A stretch of 30,646 nt of DNA from GCA-2862585 sp963991165 (GTDB lineage: Bacteria; Bacteroidota; Bacteroidia; Flavobacteriales; UBA7312), in the NCBI GenBank assembly GCA_963991165.1, contig CAXDOW010000011.1, positions 1 to 30,646 of the forward strand. The letters are read 5' to 3'. Each line of letters begins with the position of its first letter. The stretch's first letter is position 1. A program made the position numbers and the translations under genes. This document shows, piece by piece, positions 1 to 7,570 of the stretch. The notes under the pieces are model-generated. The model worked only from the letters and a program-made list of their open reading frames with translations, did no database searches and had not been told where the DNA came from.

Positions 1-27
1 TTTATTTCGACCGTATTAGGAAATTCG

Positions 28-35
28 TAAATTTG
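28..35 (+). promoter_or_regulatory. Candidate -7 promoter element for the esterase gene
   Basis: TAAATTTG matches the Bacteroidota -7 consensus TAnnTTTG and lies about 20 nt before the ATG. The expected -33 TTG position (6-8) reads TTC, so the upstream half is imperfect. Confidence 0.35.
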
Positions 36-55
36 AATTCGAATTAAATAAATCA

Positions 56-1141
56 ATGATAAAATTACTTATTCTACTTATTTTTATTCCAACATTTTGT
101 ATTGCTCAAAATCAAGTTTCTAAAACAATGGTTTTTGATGGTAATGTTAGAGAATATATAGTTTATATCCCTACAGGCTATGATGGTACTGTGCATTTTC
201 CTTTGCTATTTAGTTTTCATGGAGGCGGTGGTTACGCAAGTGAGTTTATTCAAACAAATGATATGAGACCAATTGCTGATACTGCAAATTTCATCGCTGT
301 TTACCCTCAAGGGGCTCTCGATTTTGACGCTGTTGATGATGGGGGCCAAGCATCTACTTCATGGATTCACAAAGCTCCAACAGACCATGATGATATATTT
401 TTTGTTGAAGCAATGATTGATACACTTAGCGCTCAATATTCAATTGATAATGATAGAGTTTACGCATGTGGATATTCAGAAGGAGGTATTTTTTCTTATG
501 AGTTAGGATGTCGTTTAAATAATAAAATTGCAGCATTTTCAGCGGTATCTGGAAGCATGTTGTCGGATTATTATAGAACTGATATTTACGGTTGGGACGC
601 ATGCTCGCCCACTCACCCAACGGCAATGATGCTTATTCCAGGTACAGTTGATCAAAATCCACATTCAAACTATGATGGTTTTTCATACGAAGATATGTCA
701 CTCTATTTGTCAGTTGAAGAAATCACATCGTTTTGGTCAAACTTCAATAATACAGATATAAACCCTGTTATAATTAATGTTGAAAATACTTCCCTTAATG
801 ATGGAAGTACAGTAGAAAGAAAAAGTTGGCTAAATGGAAATAATTGCACCTCAATACAAGAATTAAAAGTAATAGGAGGTGATCACGATTGGCCTGGCAC
901 TTTTGGTAATATGGATATTAATGCATCTCAAGAAATTTGGAAATTTGTTTCCAAACATGACATAAATGGTTTAATTGATTGTAATGCAGTGATGGGTGAA
1001 TATCAATTTGATATTATTCAAACAAAAAAAATCATAAAGAAAACAGATGTTTTAGGAAGAGATATTAAAGAGGTGAAAAACATTCCACTTTTGTATTTCT
1101 TTGATGATGGAACGGTTGAGAAAAAAATAATAATTGAATAG
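56..1141 (+). CDS. Secreted alpha/beta-hydrolase esterase (PHB depolymerase/feruloyl esterase-like) with T9SS sorting tail
   Basis: This 361-residue protein begins with a signal peptide (about 1-18, ending CIAQ). The fold matches the extracellular esterases related to PHB depolymerase and LpqC: an oxyanion-type FHGGGG at 54-59, the nucleophile motif GYSEGG with Ser141, a probable Asp199 in IPGTVDQ, and His277 in GGDHDWPG. After the catalytic domain (to about 300) a linker leads to a C-terminal tail with DVLGR and DDGTVEKKIIIE. That tail resembles a shortened type IX sorting domain, so the enzyme is probably carried across the outer membrane by the system whose parts lie at 21948-29722. The substrate cannot be told from sequence; ester-linked polysaccharide or polyester is possible. 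It stands alone and is convergent with the next gene. The fold is assigned from motifs. Confidence 0.8.
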   Translation: MIKLLILLIFIPTFCIAQNQVSKTMVFDGNVREYIVYIPTGYDGTVHFPLLFSFHGGGGYASEFIQTNDMRPIADTANFIAVYPQGALDFDAVDDGGQASTSWIHKAPTDHDDIFFVEAMIDTLSAQYSIDNDRVYACGYSEGGIFSYELGCRLNNKIAAFSAVSGSMLSDYYRTDIYGWDACSPTHPTAMMLIPGTVDQNPHSNYDGFSYEDMSLYLSVEEITSFWSNFNNTDINPVIINVENTSLNDGSTVERKSWLNGNNCTSIQELKVIGGDHDWPGTFGNMDINASQEIWKFVSKHDINGLIDCNAVMGEYQFDIIQTKKIIKKTDVLGRDIKEVKNIPLLYFFDDGTVEKKIIIE

Positions 1142-1146
1142 ATAAA

Positions 1147-1168
1147 AACCCACTCAATTGAGTGGGTT
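1147..1168 (-). terminator. Strong palindromic terminator between convergent genes
   Basis: A perfect inverted repeat with 11-bp arms (AACCCACTCAA and its complement) lies 6 nt after the esterase stop. Read on the minus strand it is followed by TTTTT, so it best serves the barrel gene ending at 1231. On the plus strand a T-rich run follows only after a spacer; a second weak plus-strand hairpin (AACTTT/AAAGTT, 1201-1219) precedes a long T tract and may end the esterase transcript. Confidence 0.75.
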
Positions 1169-1230
1169 CGATTTTGGTGGACCTAAGCGTCCTTATTTCG
1201 AACTTTCTATGTTAAAGTTTTTTGTTTTTT

Positions 1231-1773
1231 CTAAAATCTAAAGCCCAACATAAAAACAGTTTCATCGAAAATAGAGTATGAATATGTTTGTTCATTTTCA
1301 ACTGTTGAAAATGAGTTTATATCTTTATTTTTTGTGTGTTCAATTGGAAAATGATAATCAAATGAAACATACATATTCTTGAAAGTATTTATTTGAACTC
1401 CAATTATTGGACTAAAAGCATGCTTAGTTGTAGTATTATCTCTGTTATTGAAATAAGCATAATATTTAGACCCTTCTACTGCGAAATTTAGTGCTATTTT
1501 TTCATTAATTTTTTTTATTTTTTCTAATCCGATTCTTAGTTTATACGAGCCTCCTTGTGTTGTGTTATTACTTTTGGTGAAATATCCACCCAATCTTATT
1601 CTATATGAGTTTGAAAATTGGTACTTATAGTTAAGCCCTCTAATTTCATCATTTGAGCTAAAAAGCTGGATGAAATCACCGGGGTCAAGTCCAATTTGGT
1701 GCTTATTTTCGGATTCTTGTGCACTAAGAGAAAACAAAATAAAGTAAAAAATTAAAAATAAAATATTTTTAAT
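1231..1773 (-). CDS. Small outer-membrane beta-barrel-like protein, probable ATT start
   Basis: I do not recognise the family. Read from an ATT codon at 1773 the protein is 181 residues, with a classic signal peptide (KNILFLIFYFILFSLSAQ) and an alternating-residue barrel-like body that ends in an aromatic (GFRF), as outer-membrane barrels do. The frame is open further upstream, with ATG codons at 1866 and 1863 and a later one near 1812. Those starts would place long extra sequence before the signal peptide and overlap the upstream lipoprotein gene by 44-98 nt. The ATT overlaps the upstream stop (GATTAA), which looks like translational coupling. The start is an inference; the ORF itself is clear. 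It is probably co-transcribed with the upstream lipoprotein gene. Confidence 0.6.
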   Translation of the reverse strand: MKNILFLIFYFILFSLSAQESENKHQIGLDPGDFIQLFSSNDEIRGLNYKYQFSNSYRIRLGGYFTKSNNTTQGGSYKLRIGLEKIKKINEKIALNFAVEGSKYYAYFNNRDNTTTKHAFSPIIGVQINTFKNMYVSFDYHFPIEHTKNKDINSFSTVENEQTYSYSIFDETVFMLGFRF

Positions 1774-2857
1774 CCCACCAATCGCCCATATAGGGGTACA
1801 GAATATCTTCAACATCTTGAATAAAGGGTTCATAATAAATTTCTGATGACTCAGTAGTTCCATCACAATGTATAATACTTACATCATAATTACCATTATC
1901 TAACTCGATGAGCTCTAAGTTAGCAATTACATTACCATTATTGATCACATCAACATTTGTTGCATTATTTACAGTTTCAGTGTCTACATCATCATCAAAA
2001 TCTATTAGATTACAATTCATAAATGCGTCAAAGGTCATATTTCCAACAGATAAATTTGTAGAGATATTTTCAATGTTATTGCCTTCTAAATTTTCATAAT
2101 CATCGGAATTAAGAAGGACATTTGCGTAAAAATTTATGTCTGCCTGATTGTTTGTCTGAATATTAATTTGAGCCTCAAAGTTAAAGGGAGTAACCTGTTG
2201 TCCTTGTATTTGAATGGTCATTGGATCAACGTAAATAGTAGTGTTTATTGATGTAGGAATAGGATCATCATAGCTTATTGATGAAACTAAACTGAAAATT
2301 TCAATTCCATCAACTGTAAGGTTGGCATTAACATACGTAGGTAGAGAGTAATTTTCTCCGTTAATAAAAACATTTTCATCAATATAATCACTTAAAGTAA
2401 AAATAGCATTATTGATTATTGATGTTGGGCTTGATGGAAATGAAACTTGAATATTATTCGAGTTTAAACTTAAATCAAATGTATTTGTATTATTATTCCA
2501 TTCATATACCCCTTGATTAGATTCAAAGTCAAATAGATTATTATTATTGATTTGATCTTCAAAATTAATGGTATTGTTTAAGCCCTCAATCATTGATTCT
2601 ACCCAATCTTCATTCATGACTTCAGCGTCTTCAATATTTAGGTATTCGTTTAATAATTGAAAAGACAAAGAGCCCTCGACCTCTTGAACAATAGAAGTAA
2701 CATCATTTGTCATACTAGTGATTTCTTGCTGATTTTGATTTACATCACATAAATCTATTGGATCTGGGTCAGTTGGATCAATTGGATCAATGATTTCTTC
2801 TTCACATCCCAAAAAACAAACAATTAAAAGAGAACTAATTAATACTTTAAATTTCAT
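1769..2857 (-). CDS. Predicted lipoprotein, unknown function
   Basis: This 362-residue protein starts with a lipoprotein signal (MKFKVLISSLLIVCFLGC; Cys18 is the lipidated residue). An acidic, Pro/Asp-rich linker with repeated DP steps follows (about 22-36), then an Asn-rich, beta-strand-rich body. No catalytic motif or known domain was recognised, and the low Lys/high Asn-Asp-Ile composition fits a surface or periplasmic binding or structural protein. The gene begins shortly after the tRNA-Val terminator and its end is coupled to the small barrel gene, so the two may act together at the outer membrane. A TATTTTTG -7-like element (2877-2884, minus) lies about 20 nt before the ATG and overlaps the tRNA terminator T tract. 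Confidence 0.75.
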   Translation of the reverse strand: MKFKVLISSLLIVCFLGCEEEIIDPIDPTDPDPIDLCDVNQNQQEITSMTNDVTSIVQEVEGSLSFQLLNEYLNIEDAEVMNEDWVESMIEGLNNTINFEDQINNNNLFDFESNQGVYEWNNNTNTFDLSLNSNNIQVSFPSSPTSIINNAIFTLSDYIDENVFINGENYSLPTYVNANLTVDGIEIFSLVSSISYDDPIPTSINTTIYVDPMTIQIQGQQVTPFNFEAQINIQTNNQADINFYANVLLNSDDYENLEGNNIENISTNLSVGNMTFDAFMNCNLIDFDDDVDTETVNNATNVDVINNGNVIANLELIELDNGNYDVSIIHCDGTTESSEIYYEPFIQDVEDILYPYMGDWWD

Positions 2858-2876
2858 ATTTTTTTTTGCAATATAT

Positions 2877-2917
2877 CAAAAATACGGAACACTGTCTCAA
2901 AATGAGATGGATTCCGC
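2877..2917 (-). terminator. Terminator of tRNA-Val
   Basis: Directly after the tRNA on the minus strand, CGGAA pairs with TTCCG and encloses a second hairpin (TCTCA/TGAGA); TATTTTTG follows. The T tract also fits a -7 promoter element (TAnnTTTG) for the lipoprotein gene that starts at 2857. Confidence 0.65.
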
Positions 2918-2919
2918 TT

Positions 2920-2997
2920 TGGTGGGCAATGAGGGACTCGAACCCCCGACTTCCTCCTTGTAAGGGAGGCACTCTGAACCAACTGAGTTAATCGCCC
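2920..2997 (-). tRNA. tRNA-Val(TAC)
   Basis: The cloverleaf can be drawn by hand. The acceptor GGGCGAT pairs with ATTGCCC (one G-T pair), followed by discriminator A and an encoded CCA (2922-2920). The anticodon stem CCTCC/GGAGG encloses the loop CTTACAA, giving anticodon TAC (valine). The T arm GGGGG-TTCGAAC-CCCTC is standard. The length of 78 nt includes CCA. Confidence 0.95.
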
Positions 2998-3006
2998 AAA
3001 GGGTTG

Positions 3007-3037
3007 CAAATATAGTAGAAATTGAATCAATGGCAAA
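3007..3037 (-). promoter_or_regulatory. Promoter of tRNA-Val
   Basis: On the minus strand TTTG (3037-3034) and TATATTTG (3014-3007) match the Bacteroidota -33 and -7 elements with 19 bp between TTG and TAnnTTTG. The -7 element ends 9 nt before the tRNA 5' end. This is one of the two best promoters in the window. Confidence 0.7.
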
Positions 3038-3045
3038 TTTTTGGT

Positions 3046-4254
3046 TTATAGAATTTCGGCTACCGTAAAGGTACTTCCTCCTACAAAAATTAGGTCGGTT
3101 GTGAGGGCTTTATTTTGAGCTGCAGATAGTGCTTTTTTTACTGAGGGGTAAGTGTTACCATTTAGTGTATGCTTATGTGCTTGGTGTTTTAATGCTGTGG
3201 CTTCTAAAGCCCTAGGGATAGAGGCCTGACAAAAGTAGTAAGTAGCCTCCTTGGGCATGAGAGCCAAAATGGTATCGATGGATTTTTCTTTTACCACTCC
3301 CAATACGATGTGAAGGGTGTCAAATGGGATTTGGCTGAGTTGCTTTACGATGTAAGCAATACTATCGACATTGTGTCCTGTATCGCAAATGGTCAAGGGG
3401 GTGTTTGACAAGGTCGTCCAACGTCCCAACAATGAGGTGTTTTTTTGAACATTTAAAAAGCCATTTTTACACTCTTCTTCTGAAATAAGCCATCCGTTTT
3501 GAGTGAGTATTTTTATGACGGCATAGCTTGTTGAAATATTTTCTTGTTGGTAGTTTCCTTTCAGGTCGCATTCAAAGTGAACGGCTTTGGCGTAATGCAA
3601 AGGGGCTTGTTTACTGCTTGCAATTGATTCAAAAATGGAAGCCACTTCCTTTTGTCTTTTTCCAATGACAACGGGCCTGTTTTGCTTGATAATCCCAGCT
3701 TTTTCTCTAGCAATTTCTTGAACGGTATTTCCTAAAAGTGCTGTGTGGTCTAAGCCAATATTGGTAATGACTGACACTTCAGATTGAATGATGTTGGTGC
3801 TGTCTAGTCTTCCTCCCAATCCAGTTTCTATCACCGCGATATCTACTTTTTGATGGGCAAAATAATCGAATGCTAAAGCAACTGTCATTTCAAAAAAGGA
3901 CATTCCAATCTCCGTGAACCAGGCCTTGTTTTTAGTAACGAATTGAAGCACATAATCTTCCGTTATTTTTTCACCATTGATACGAACTCGCTCTCTAAAA
4001 TCTACAAGGTGAGGAGAGGTGTATAGACCGGTTTTGTAACCTGCTTCCTGTAAAATTGAGGCAATCATGTGGCTGGTCGAACCTTTTCCATTGGTGCCGG
4101 CAATGTGTACGGATTTGAATGAGTGGTGCGGGTTGCCCAATCGGTGGCTTGCTAGTACGATGTTACCAATATCGGCTTTATAGGCCATTTCGCCACTTCG
4201 TTGGTACATGGGCAATTGACAAAACAGCCAATCCAAACATGCTTGATAGGTCAT
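3046..4254 (-). CDS. folC: Bifunctional folylpolyglutamate synthase/dihydrofolate synthase
   Basis: FolC joins glutamate to dihydropteroate and extends the glutamate tail of folates in the cytoplasm, using ATP. The 402-residue protein has the family's P-loop (HIAGTNGKGST, about 50-60), the TGLYTSPHLVDFRERVRING stretch and the ETGLGGRLDSTN motif near the second substrate site, and a C-terminal Mur-ligase-type domain (GRWT, TGHNVDS). Length is normal. Its ATG overlaps the last base of the TonB-like gene's stop (TAATG), so the two are translationally coupled. It is the last gene of the seven-gene operon; the tRNA-Val promoter begins just beyond its end. Confidence 0.95.
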   Translation of the reverse strand: MTYQACLDWLFCQLPMYQRSGEMAYKADIGNIVLASHRLGNPHHSFKSVHIAGTNGKGSTSHMIASILQEAGYKTGLYTSPHLVDFRERVRINGEKITEDYVLQFVTKNKAWFTEIGMSFFEMTVALAFDYFAHQKVDIAVIETGLGGRLDSTNIIQSEVSVITNIGLDHTALLGNTVQEIAREKAGIIKQNRPVVIGKRQKEVASIFESIASSKQAPLHYAKAVHFECDLKGNYQQENISTSYAVIKILTQNGWLISEEECKNGFLNVQKNTSLLGRWTTLSNTPLTICDTGHNVDSIAYIVKQLSQIPFDTLHIVLGVVKEKSIDTILALMPKEATYYFCQASIPRALEATALKHQAHKHTLNGNTYPSVKKALSAAQNKALTTDLIFVGGSTFTVAEIL

Positions 4255-5024
4255 TAGTTGAGGGTAAAGTTGTACACTATCGTTCCAATTTGAATTTCTG
4301 GTGCAGAGCTATTGGGTTCAAAGGTTGTTTTGAGAGCCGCACTTTTGGCTTTAGAAAATAGATAAGAGTTGGTGGTGGTAGATCCTTTGGCACCTGGTGT
4401 AGCGTTGATGACTTGACCATTTCTATTGACTCGAATAGTGACCACTACCTTTCCTTGTTGTTGTGTTTCGTTTTTTGGTTTAATGATTTGAGCGATGGTT
4501 CGCCCTCCTAACTGATAACTAATGCCATTTGTTCCTATTCCACCACCACTAAAAGCATTAGAGTTGGGGTTACCATCTTCTTTACCTTGATCGCCAGTAC
4601 CTGGGGTAACACCTTGATTAGTGGCTTTATTTTCTTTTTTTCCAGGATAAAGAGCTTTAGTATCGACGATTGGTTCGGGTTCTTTTTCAATTATTTCTTC
4701 GACTTCTTCAACGACTTTTTGCTCTTTCTTGTTTTCGACGGTGGTGGGAGTTTCTACCATATCTTGAGTGCTGACGTCCTCTACTACTGGATTATTTTCA
4801 ACAACTTCCTGTGGTTGTTCAATGTTTGGCTCATCATTTACCTGTTCGCTTTGTTCCATGCCGCTTCCTACATCGCTAAATCCGAAGTTGATGGTGATCC
4901 CTTCCTCTTCTGGAGGTGGTATTTGGTAGGTCAGGCCCAAAAACATAAAACACAGAATTAGTCCAACATGAAACAAAATCGTTCCTGCCATTGCTTTCCG
5001 TTTATTTTTTTTTGGAGATGACAT
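4254..5024 (-). CDS. TonB-like energy transducer
   Basis: The protein would link an ExbB/ExbD proton channel to outer-membrane transporters across the periplasm. I start it at the ATG at 5024 (MSSPKKNKRK, 256 residues), 4 nt after the exbD stop; an earlier in-frame ATG at 5099 would overlap exbD and put 25 unlikely residues in front. The order is a basic N-terminus, one membrane segment (about 14-35), a Pro/Glu/Val-rich periplasm-spanning stretch (about 38-130), a Gly/Asn-rich linker, and a C-terminal domain of TonB type (VVVTIRVNRNGQV, then FSKAKSAALKTTFEPN and VYNFTLN). The partner transporter is not in the window. Family calling is firm; the specific partner is unknown. Confidence 0.88.
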   Translation of the reverse strand: MSSPKKNKRKAMAGTILFHVGLILCFMFLGLTYQIPPPEEEGITINFGFSDVGSGMEQSEQVNDEPNIEQPQEVVENNPVVEDVSTQDMVETPTTVENKKEQKVVEEVEEIIEKEPEPIVDTKALYPGKKENKATNQGVTPGTGDQGKEDGNPNSNAFSGGGIGTNGISYQLGGRTIAQIIKPKNETQQQGKVVVTIRVNRNGQVINATPGAKGSTTTNSYLFSKAKSAALKTTFEPNSSAPEIQIGTIVYNFTLN

Positions 5025-5028
5025 GATA

Positions 5029-5421
5029 CTATTTGGGATTGGTGGCCAACACGACTTTAAACTTATTTCTATAGGCAATATCCATGACTTTAACGGCATG
5101 TTCTATATCGACCGTTTTATCTGCGTGAAGCACTATGGCTGGTTCAACCTCATTAGCCAGTCGCTGGATAAGCATAGACTCCAAGTCTGATATATCAACT
5201 TTTTGATCTTCTATGTAAAAGTCAATTTCTGGAGTAATAGATACTGAAACAGTTTGTTTTTCGAGCGTTCTCGCTTGGCTATTGGGCAGTAATAGTTTTA
5301 GGGCGTTGGGACTCACAAGGGTGGAGGTTAGCATAAAAAAGATGAGCAACAGAAAGACAATATCCGTCATGGAAGACATACTAAAGCTAGCACTAACCTT
5401 ATTTTTACTTCTCAGTCTCAT
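5029..5421 (-). CDS. exbD: ExbD/TolR-family proton channel subunit
   Basis: The 130-residue protein has a short cytoplasmic N-terminus, one membrane helix (about 17-37) carrying the channel Asp20 in SSMTDIVFLLLIFFMLTS, and a periplasmic domain. This is the ExbD/TolR layout; Asp20 is the residue that family members use for proton flow. It overlaps exbB by 4 nt (ATGA) and is followed by the TonB-like gene, which favours ExbD over TolR. The last residues (KVVLATNPK) end the usual periplasmic fold. Confidence 0.92.
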   Translation of the reverse strand: MRLRSKNKVSASFSMSSMTDIVFLLLIFFMLTSTLVSPNALKLLLPNSQARTLEKQTVSVSITPEIDFYIEDQKVDISDLESMLIQRLANEVEPAIVLHADKTVDIEHAVKVMDIAYRNKFKVVLATNPK

Positions 5422-6131
5422 TTATTACTATGCAATAAATCCATAAACTCTGTGGTGGTGGTTTCCAGTAAAAAAACAACTTTTTCAACCTTAGCAACGA
5501 GTACATTGTAGGCGATGTATGCAATAATTCCGACAACCAAACCAGCCACAGTGGTCACCATAGCCGTGTAAATTCCTTTAGAAAGCATTTCAATGTCAAT
5601 GTTGCCACCGGCACTAGCCATTTCGTGAAAAGCCACAATCATTCCTATTACCGTACCTAGAAACCCTATCATAGGAGCTGCTCCAGCAATGGTGGCCAAG
5701 TTGGCTAAGTTATTTTCCAAAACATAGACTTCCAATTTGCCTTGGTTTTCTATAGCTGCCGAAATATCCGTCATGGGTTTATCAATTCGATCGATGCCTT
5801 TTTCTAACATTCTAGAAATGGAACTGTTGGAATTTTTGCAGAGGGTTTTGGCCGCTTTGATGTCTTTGTCTTGAACGTAATTTTTGATGCTGTTCAAAAA
5901 ACTATCGTCTTTTTTGCTAGCTTTTTTAAGGGTAGAATAGCGTTCAATAAATAAATAGACAGAGATGATGGATAACACACCCAAAGTAATCATGATGATA
6001 TTTCCACCAGTTCCTCCGCTACTTATCAGTTCAAGAATTGAAAGCGTTTTTTCTTCCACTATTTGCCCCTCCATAGCTGTTTGGGAAAGCGTGTCTTTCA
6101 GCGTGTTAATTTGTAATAGAATGGGTTTCAT
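5418..6131 (-). CDS. exbB: ExbB/TolQ/MotA-family proton channel subunit
   Basis: The 237-residue protein has three membrane segments: about 44-64 (IIMITLGVLSIISVYLFIER), and two in the C-terminal half around ATIAGAAPMIGFLGTVIGMIVAF and GIYTAMVTTVAGLVVGIIAYIAYNVL. The GFLGTVIGM and TAMVTTVAGL motifs are the family signature that forms the pore with ExbD. A cytoplasmic domain separates TM1 from TM2. The N-terminal 30 residues before TM1 are common in Bacteroidota homologues. It overlaps exbD by 4 nt and lies 30 nt after nhaD, so it is probably read from the same transcript. Confidence 0.93.
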   Translation of the reverse strand: MKPILLQINTLKDTLSQTAMEGQIVEEKTLSILELISSGGTGGNIIMITLGVLSIISVYLFIERYSTLKKASKKDDSFLNSIKNYVQDKDIKAAKTLCKNSNSSISRMLEKGIDRIDKPMTDISAAIENQGKLEVYVLENNLANLATIAGAAPMIGFLGTVIGMIVAFHEMASAGGNIDIEMLSKGIYTAMVTTVAGLVVGIIAYIAYNVLVAKVEKVVFLLETTTTEFMDLLHSNK

Positions 6132-6161
6132 ATGTGAATTTTAACGTTGTTTGTGAATAGA

Positions 6162-7553
6162 TTATTGCATAAGTATAAAGGCTATGGCACCTGCTATATA
6201 TCCTAAAAAGGCCAATAGGCTAATTTTTTTCATGTACCATATAAAATCTATTTTTAAAATTCCCATGACGGCAACCCCAGCGGCAGACCCAATAATAAGT
6301 ACACTCCCACCAGTGCCAGCACAATAGGCTAGGAAATCCCAAAAGGTACCATCTACAGCAAACGCACCAGTTCCAATTTCATACATTCCCATAGCGCCAG
6401 CCACCAATGGAACGTTGTCCACTATAGCGGAAAGTAAGCCAATGATGATGTTAATGGCGTAAATATTTCCTTTGAACGTATCGTCTAAAATTACTGCCAA
6501 ATCATTCAAATGACCCATACTTTGAAGTGAAGCTACAGCTAACAGGATACCTAGAAAAAAGAAAATGGTAGCCACATCAATACGTTTGAGAACACCAATG
6601 ACGGTTAAGTATTTTTTATCTTCGTATTGTTTGTTTTTGTGGAGTAGTTCTGTGACCAACCACATAATACCTAAACTAAACAATATACCGACATAAGGAG
6701 GAAGGTGTGTGATGGTCTTAAAGACCGGTACAAAAAGTAGGCCAAACAGACCAAGATTAAAGATGAGTTTTTTCTCGAATAAAGTTGTTGGGTTGGTTTG
6801 GTGGCCCACCGCTACGGCATCTGATGGTCTAGTAATATTACCTTTGAGTTTTAATGACAAGTAAATAAGTGGAACTACCATACAAACCACTGAAGGGATA
6901 AAAACAGTCTTTATGATATTGAGGGCAGTCACTTGTCCTCCTATCCAAAGCATAATGGTAGTGACATCACCAATGGGCGACCAAGCACCTCCAGCATTGG
7001 CTGAAATGATGACCATGCCAGCAAACAACCATAAATCCTCTTTGTCTTTGATGAGTTTAGCTAAAAGTGCTGACATGACGATAGCTGTCGTTAGGTTGTC
7101 AAGAGTAGCCGAAAAGAAGAAAGACAAAACACATAAAATCCACATTAATTTCACTCGATTAGTGGTTTTTATTCGATTGGTTATGATGGAAAACCCTTGG
7201 TGGGCATCCACCACTTCTACAATGGTCATGGCGCCTAGAAGAAAGAACAGAATTTGACCAATTTCAGACAAGTGATGGGATAGTTCGTAAATAACAAACT
7301 TCTGTTTGACATACGCCATGTTTTCAGCAATGTACTCCGCTGTGTATTTAATGTCTTTTATTTGAAAATAGCTTAAGAACTTTTTGAAATTAGTAGCATA
7401 GATATCAATTTCAAACAGTCCTAGGGCGAAAATGGCCCAGCATAAAGACCCAGCTATTAAGGCCGAAGCGGCTTTGTCTATTTTTAGTGGATGTTCTAGA
7501 GCAATTAAAAGATATCCTAGAACAAAAACAGCTAACATTAAAAGGTAAATCAT
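6162..7553 (-). CDS. nhaD: NhaD-type Na+/H+ antiporter
   Basis: This integral membrane protein of 463 residues has about a dozen hydrophobic segments. It carries the conserved stretches of the NhaD branch of the ion transporter superfamily: LDNLTTAIVMSALLAKLI, ANAGGAWSPIGDVTTIMLW and, in the second half, IVDNVPLVAGAMGMY and CAGTGGSVLIIGSAAGVA. NhaD exports Na+ (or Li+) in exchange for protons and is typical of marine and halotolerant bacteria. Length is normal. It sits 17 nt downstream of the MscS-family gene and 30 nt before exbB; the pairing of a Na+ exporter with a mechanosensitive channel suggests an ion or osmotic role for this operon, which is an inference. Confidence 0.92.
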   Translation of the reverse strand: MIYLLMLAVFVLGYLLIALEHPLKIDKAASALIAGSLCWAIFALGLFEIDIYATNFKKFLSYFQIKDIKYTAEYIAENMAYVKQKFVIYELSHHLSEIGQILFFLLGAMTIVEVVDAHQGFSIITNRIKTTNRVKLMWILCVLSFFFSATLDNLTTAIVMSALLAKLIKDKEDLWLFAGMVIISANAGGAWSPIGDVTTIMLWIGGQVTALNIIKTVFIPSVVCMVVPLIYLSLKLKGNITRPSDAVAVGHQTNPTTLFEKKLIFNLGLFGLLFVPVFKTITHLPPYVGILFSLGIMWLVTELLHKNKQYEDKKYLTVIGVLKRIDVATIFFFLGILLAVASLQSMGHLNDLAVILDDTFKGNIYAINIIIGLLSAIVDNVPLVAGAMGMYEIGTGAFAVDGTFWDFLAYCAGTGGSVLIIGSAAGVAVMGILKIDFIWYMKKISLLAFLGYIAGAIAFILMQ

Positions 7554-7570
7554 CGAAATTTATTTGAGGG

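Noticed and set aside
2854..3036. A 60-codon minus-strand frame starting before and running through the tRNA region
   Set aside because: It is the tRNA-Val gene, its promoter and terminator read as protein; there is no family match or signal.
6913..7257. 114-codon plus-strand frame opposite nhaD
   Set aside because: It is antisense to a conserved, clearly recognised antiporter gene and shows no domain or signal of its own.
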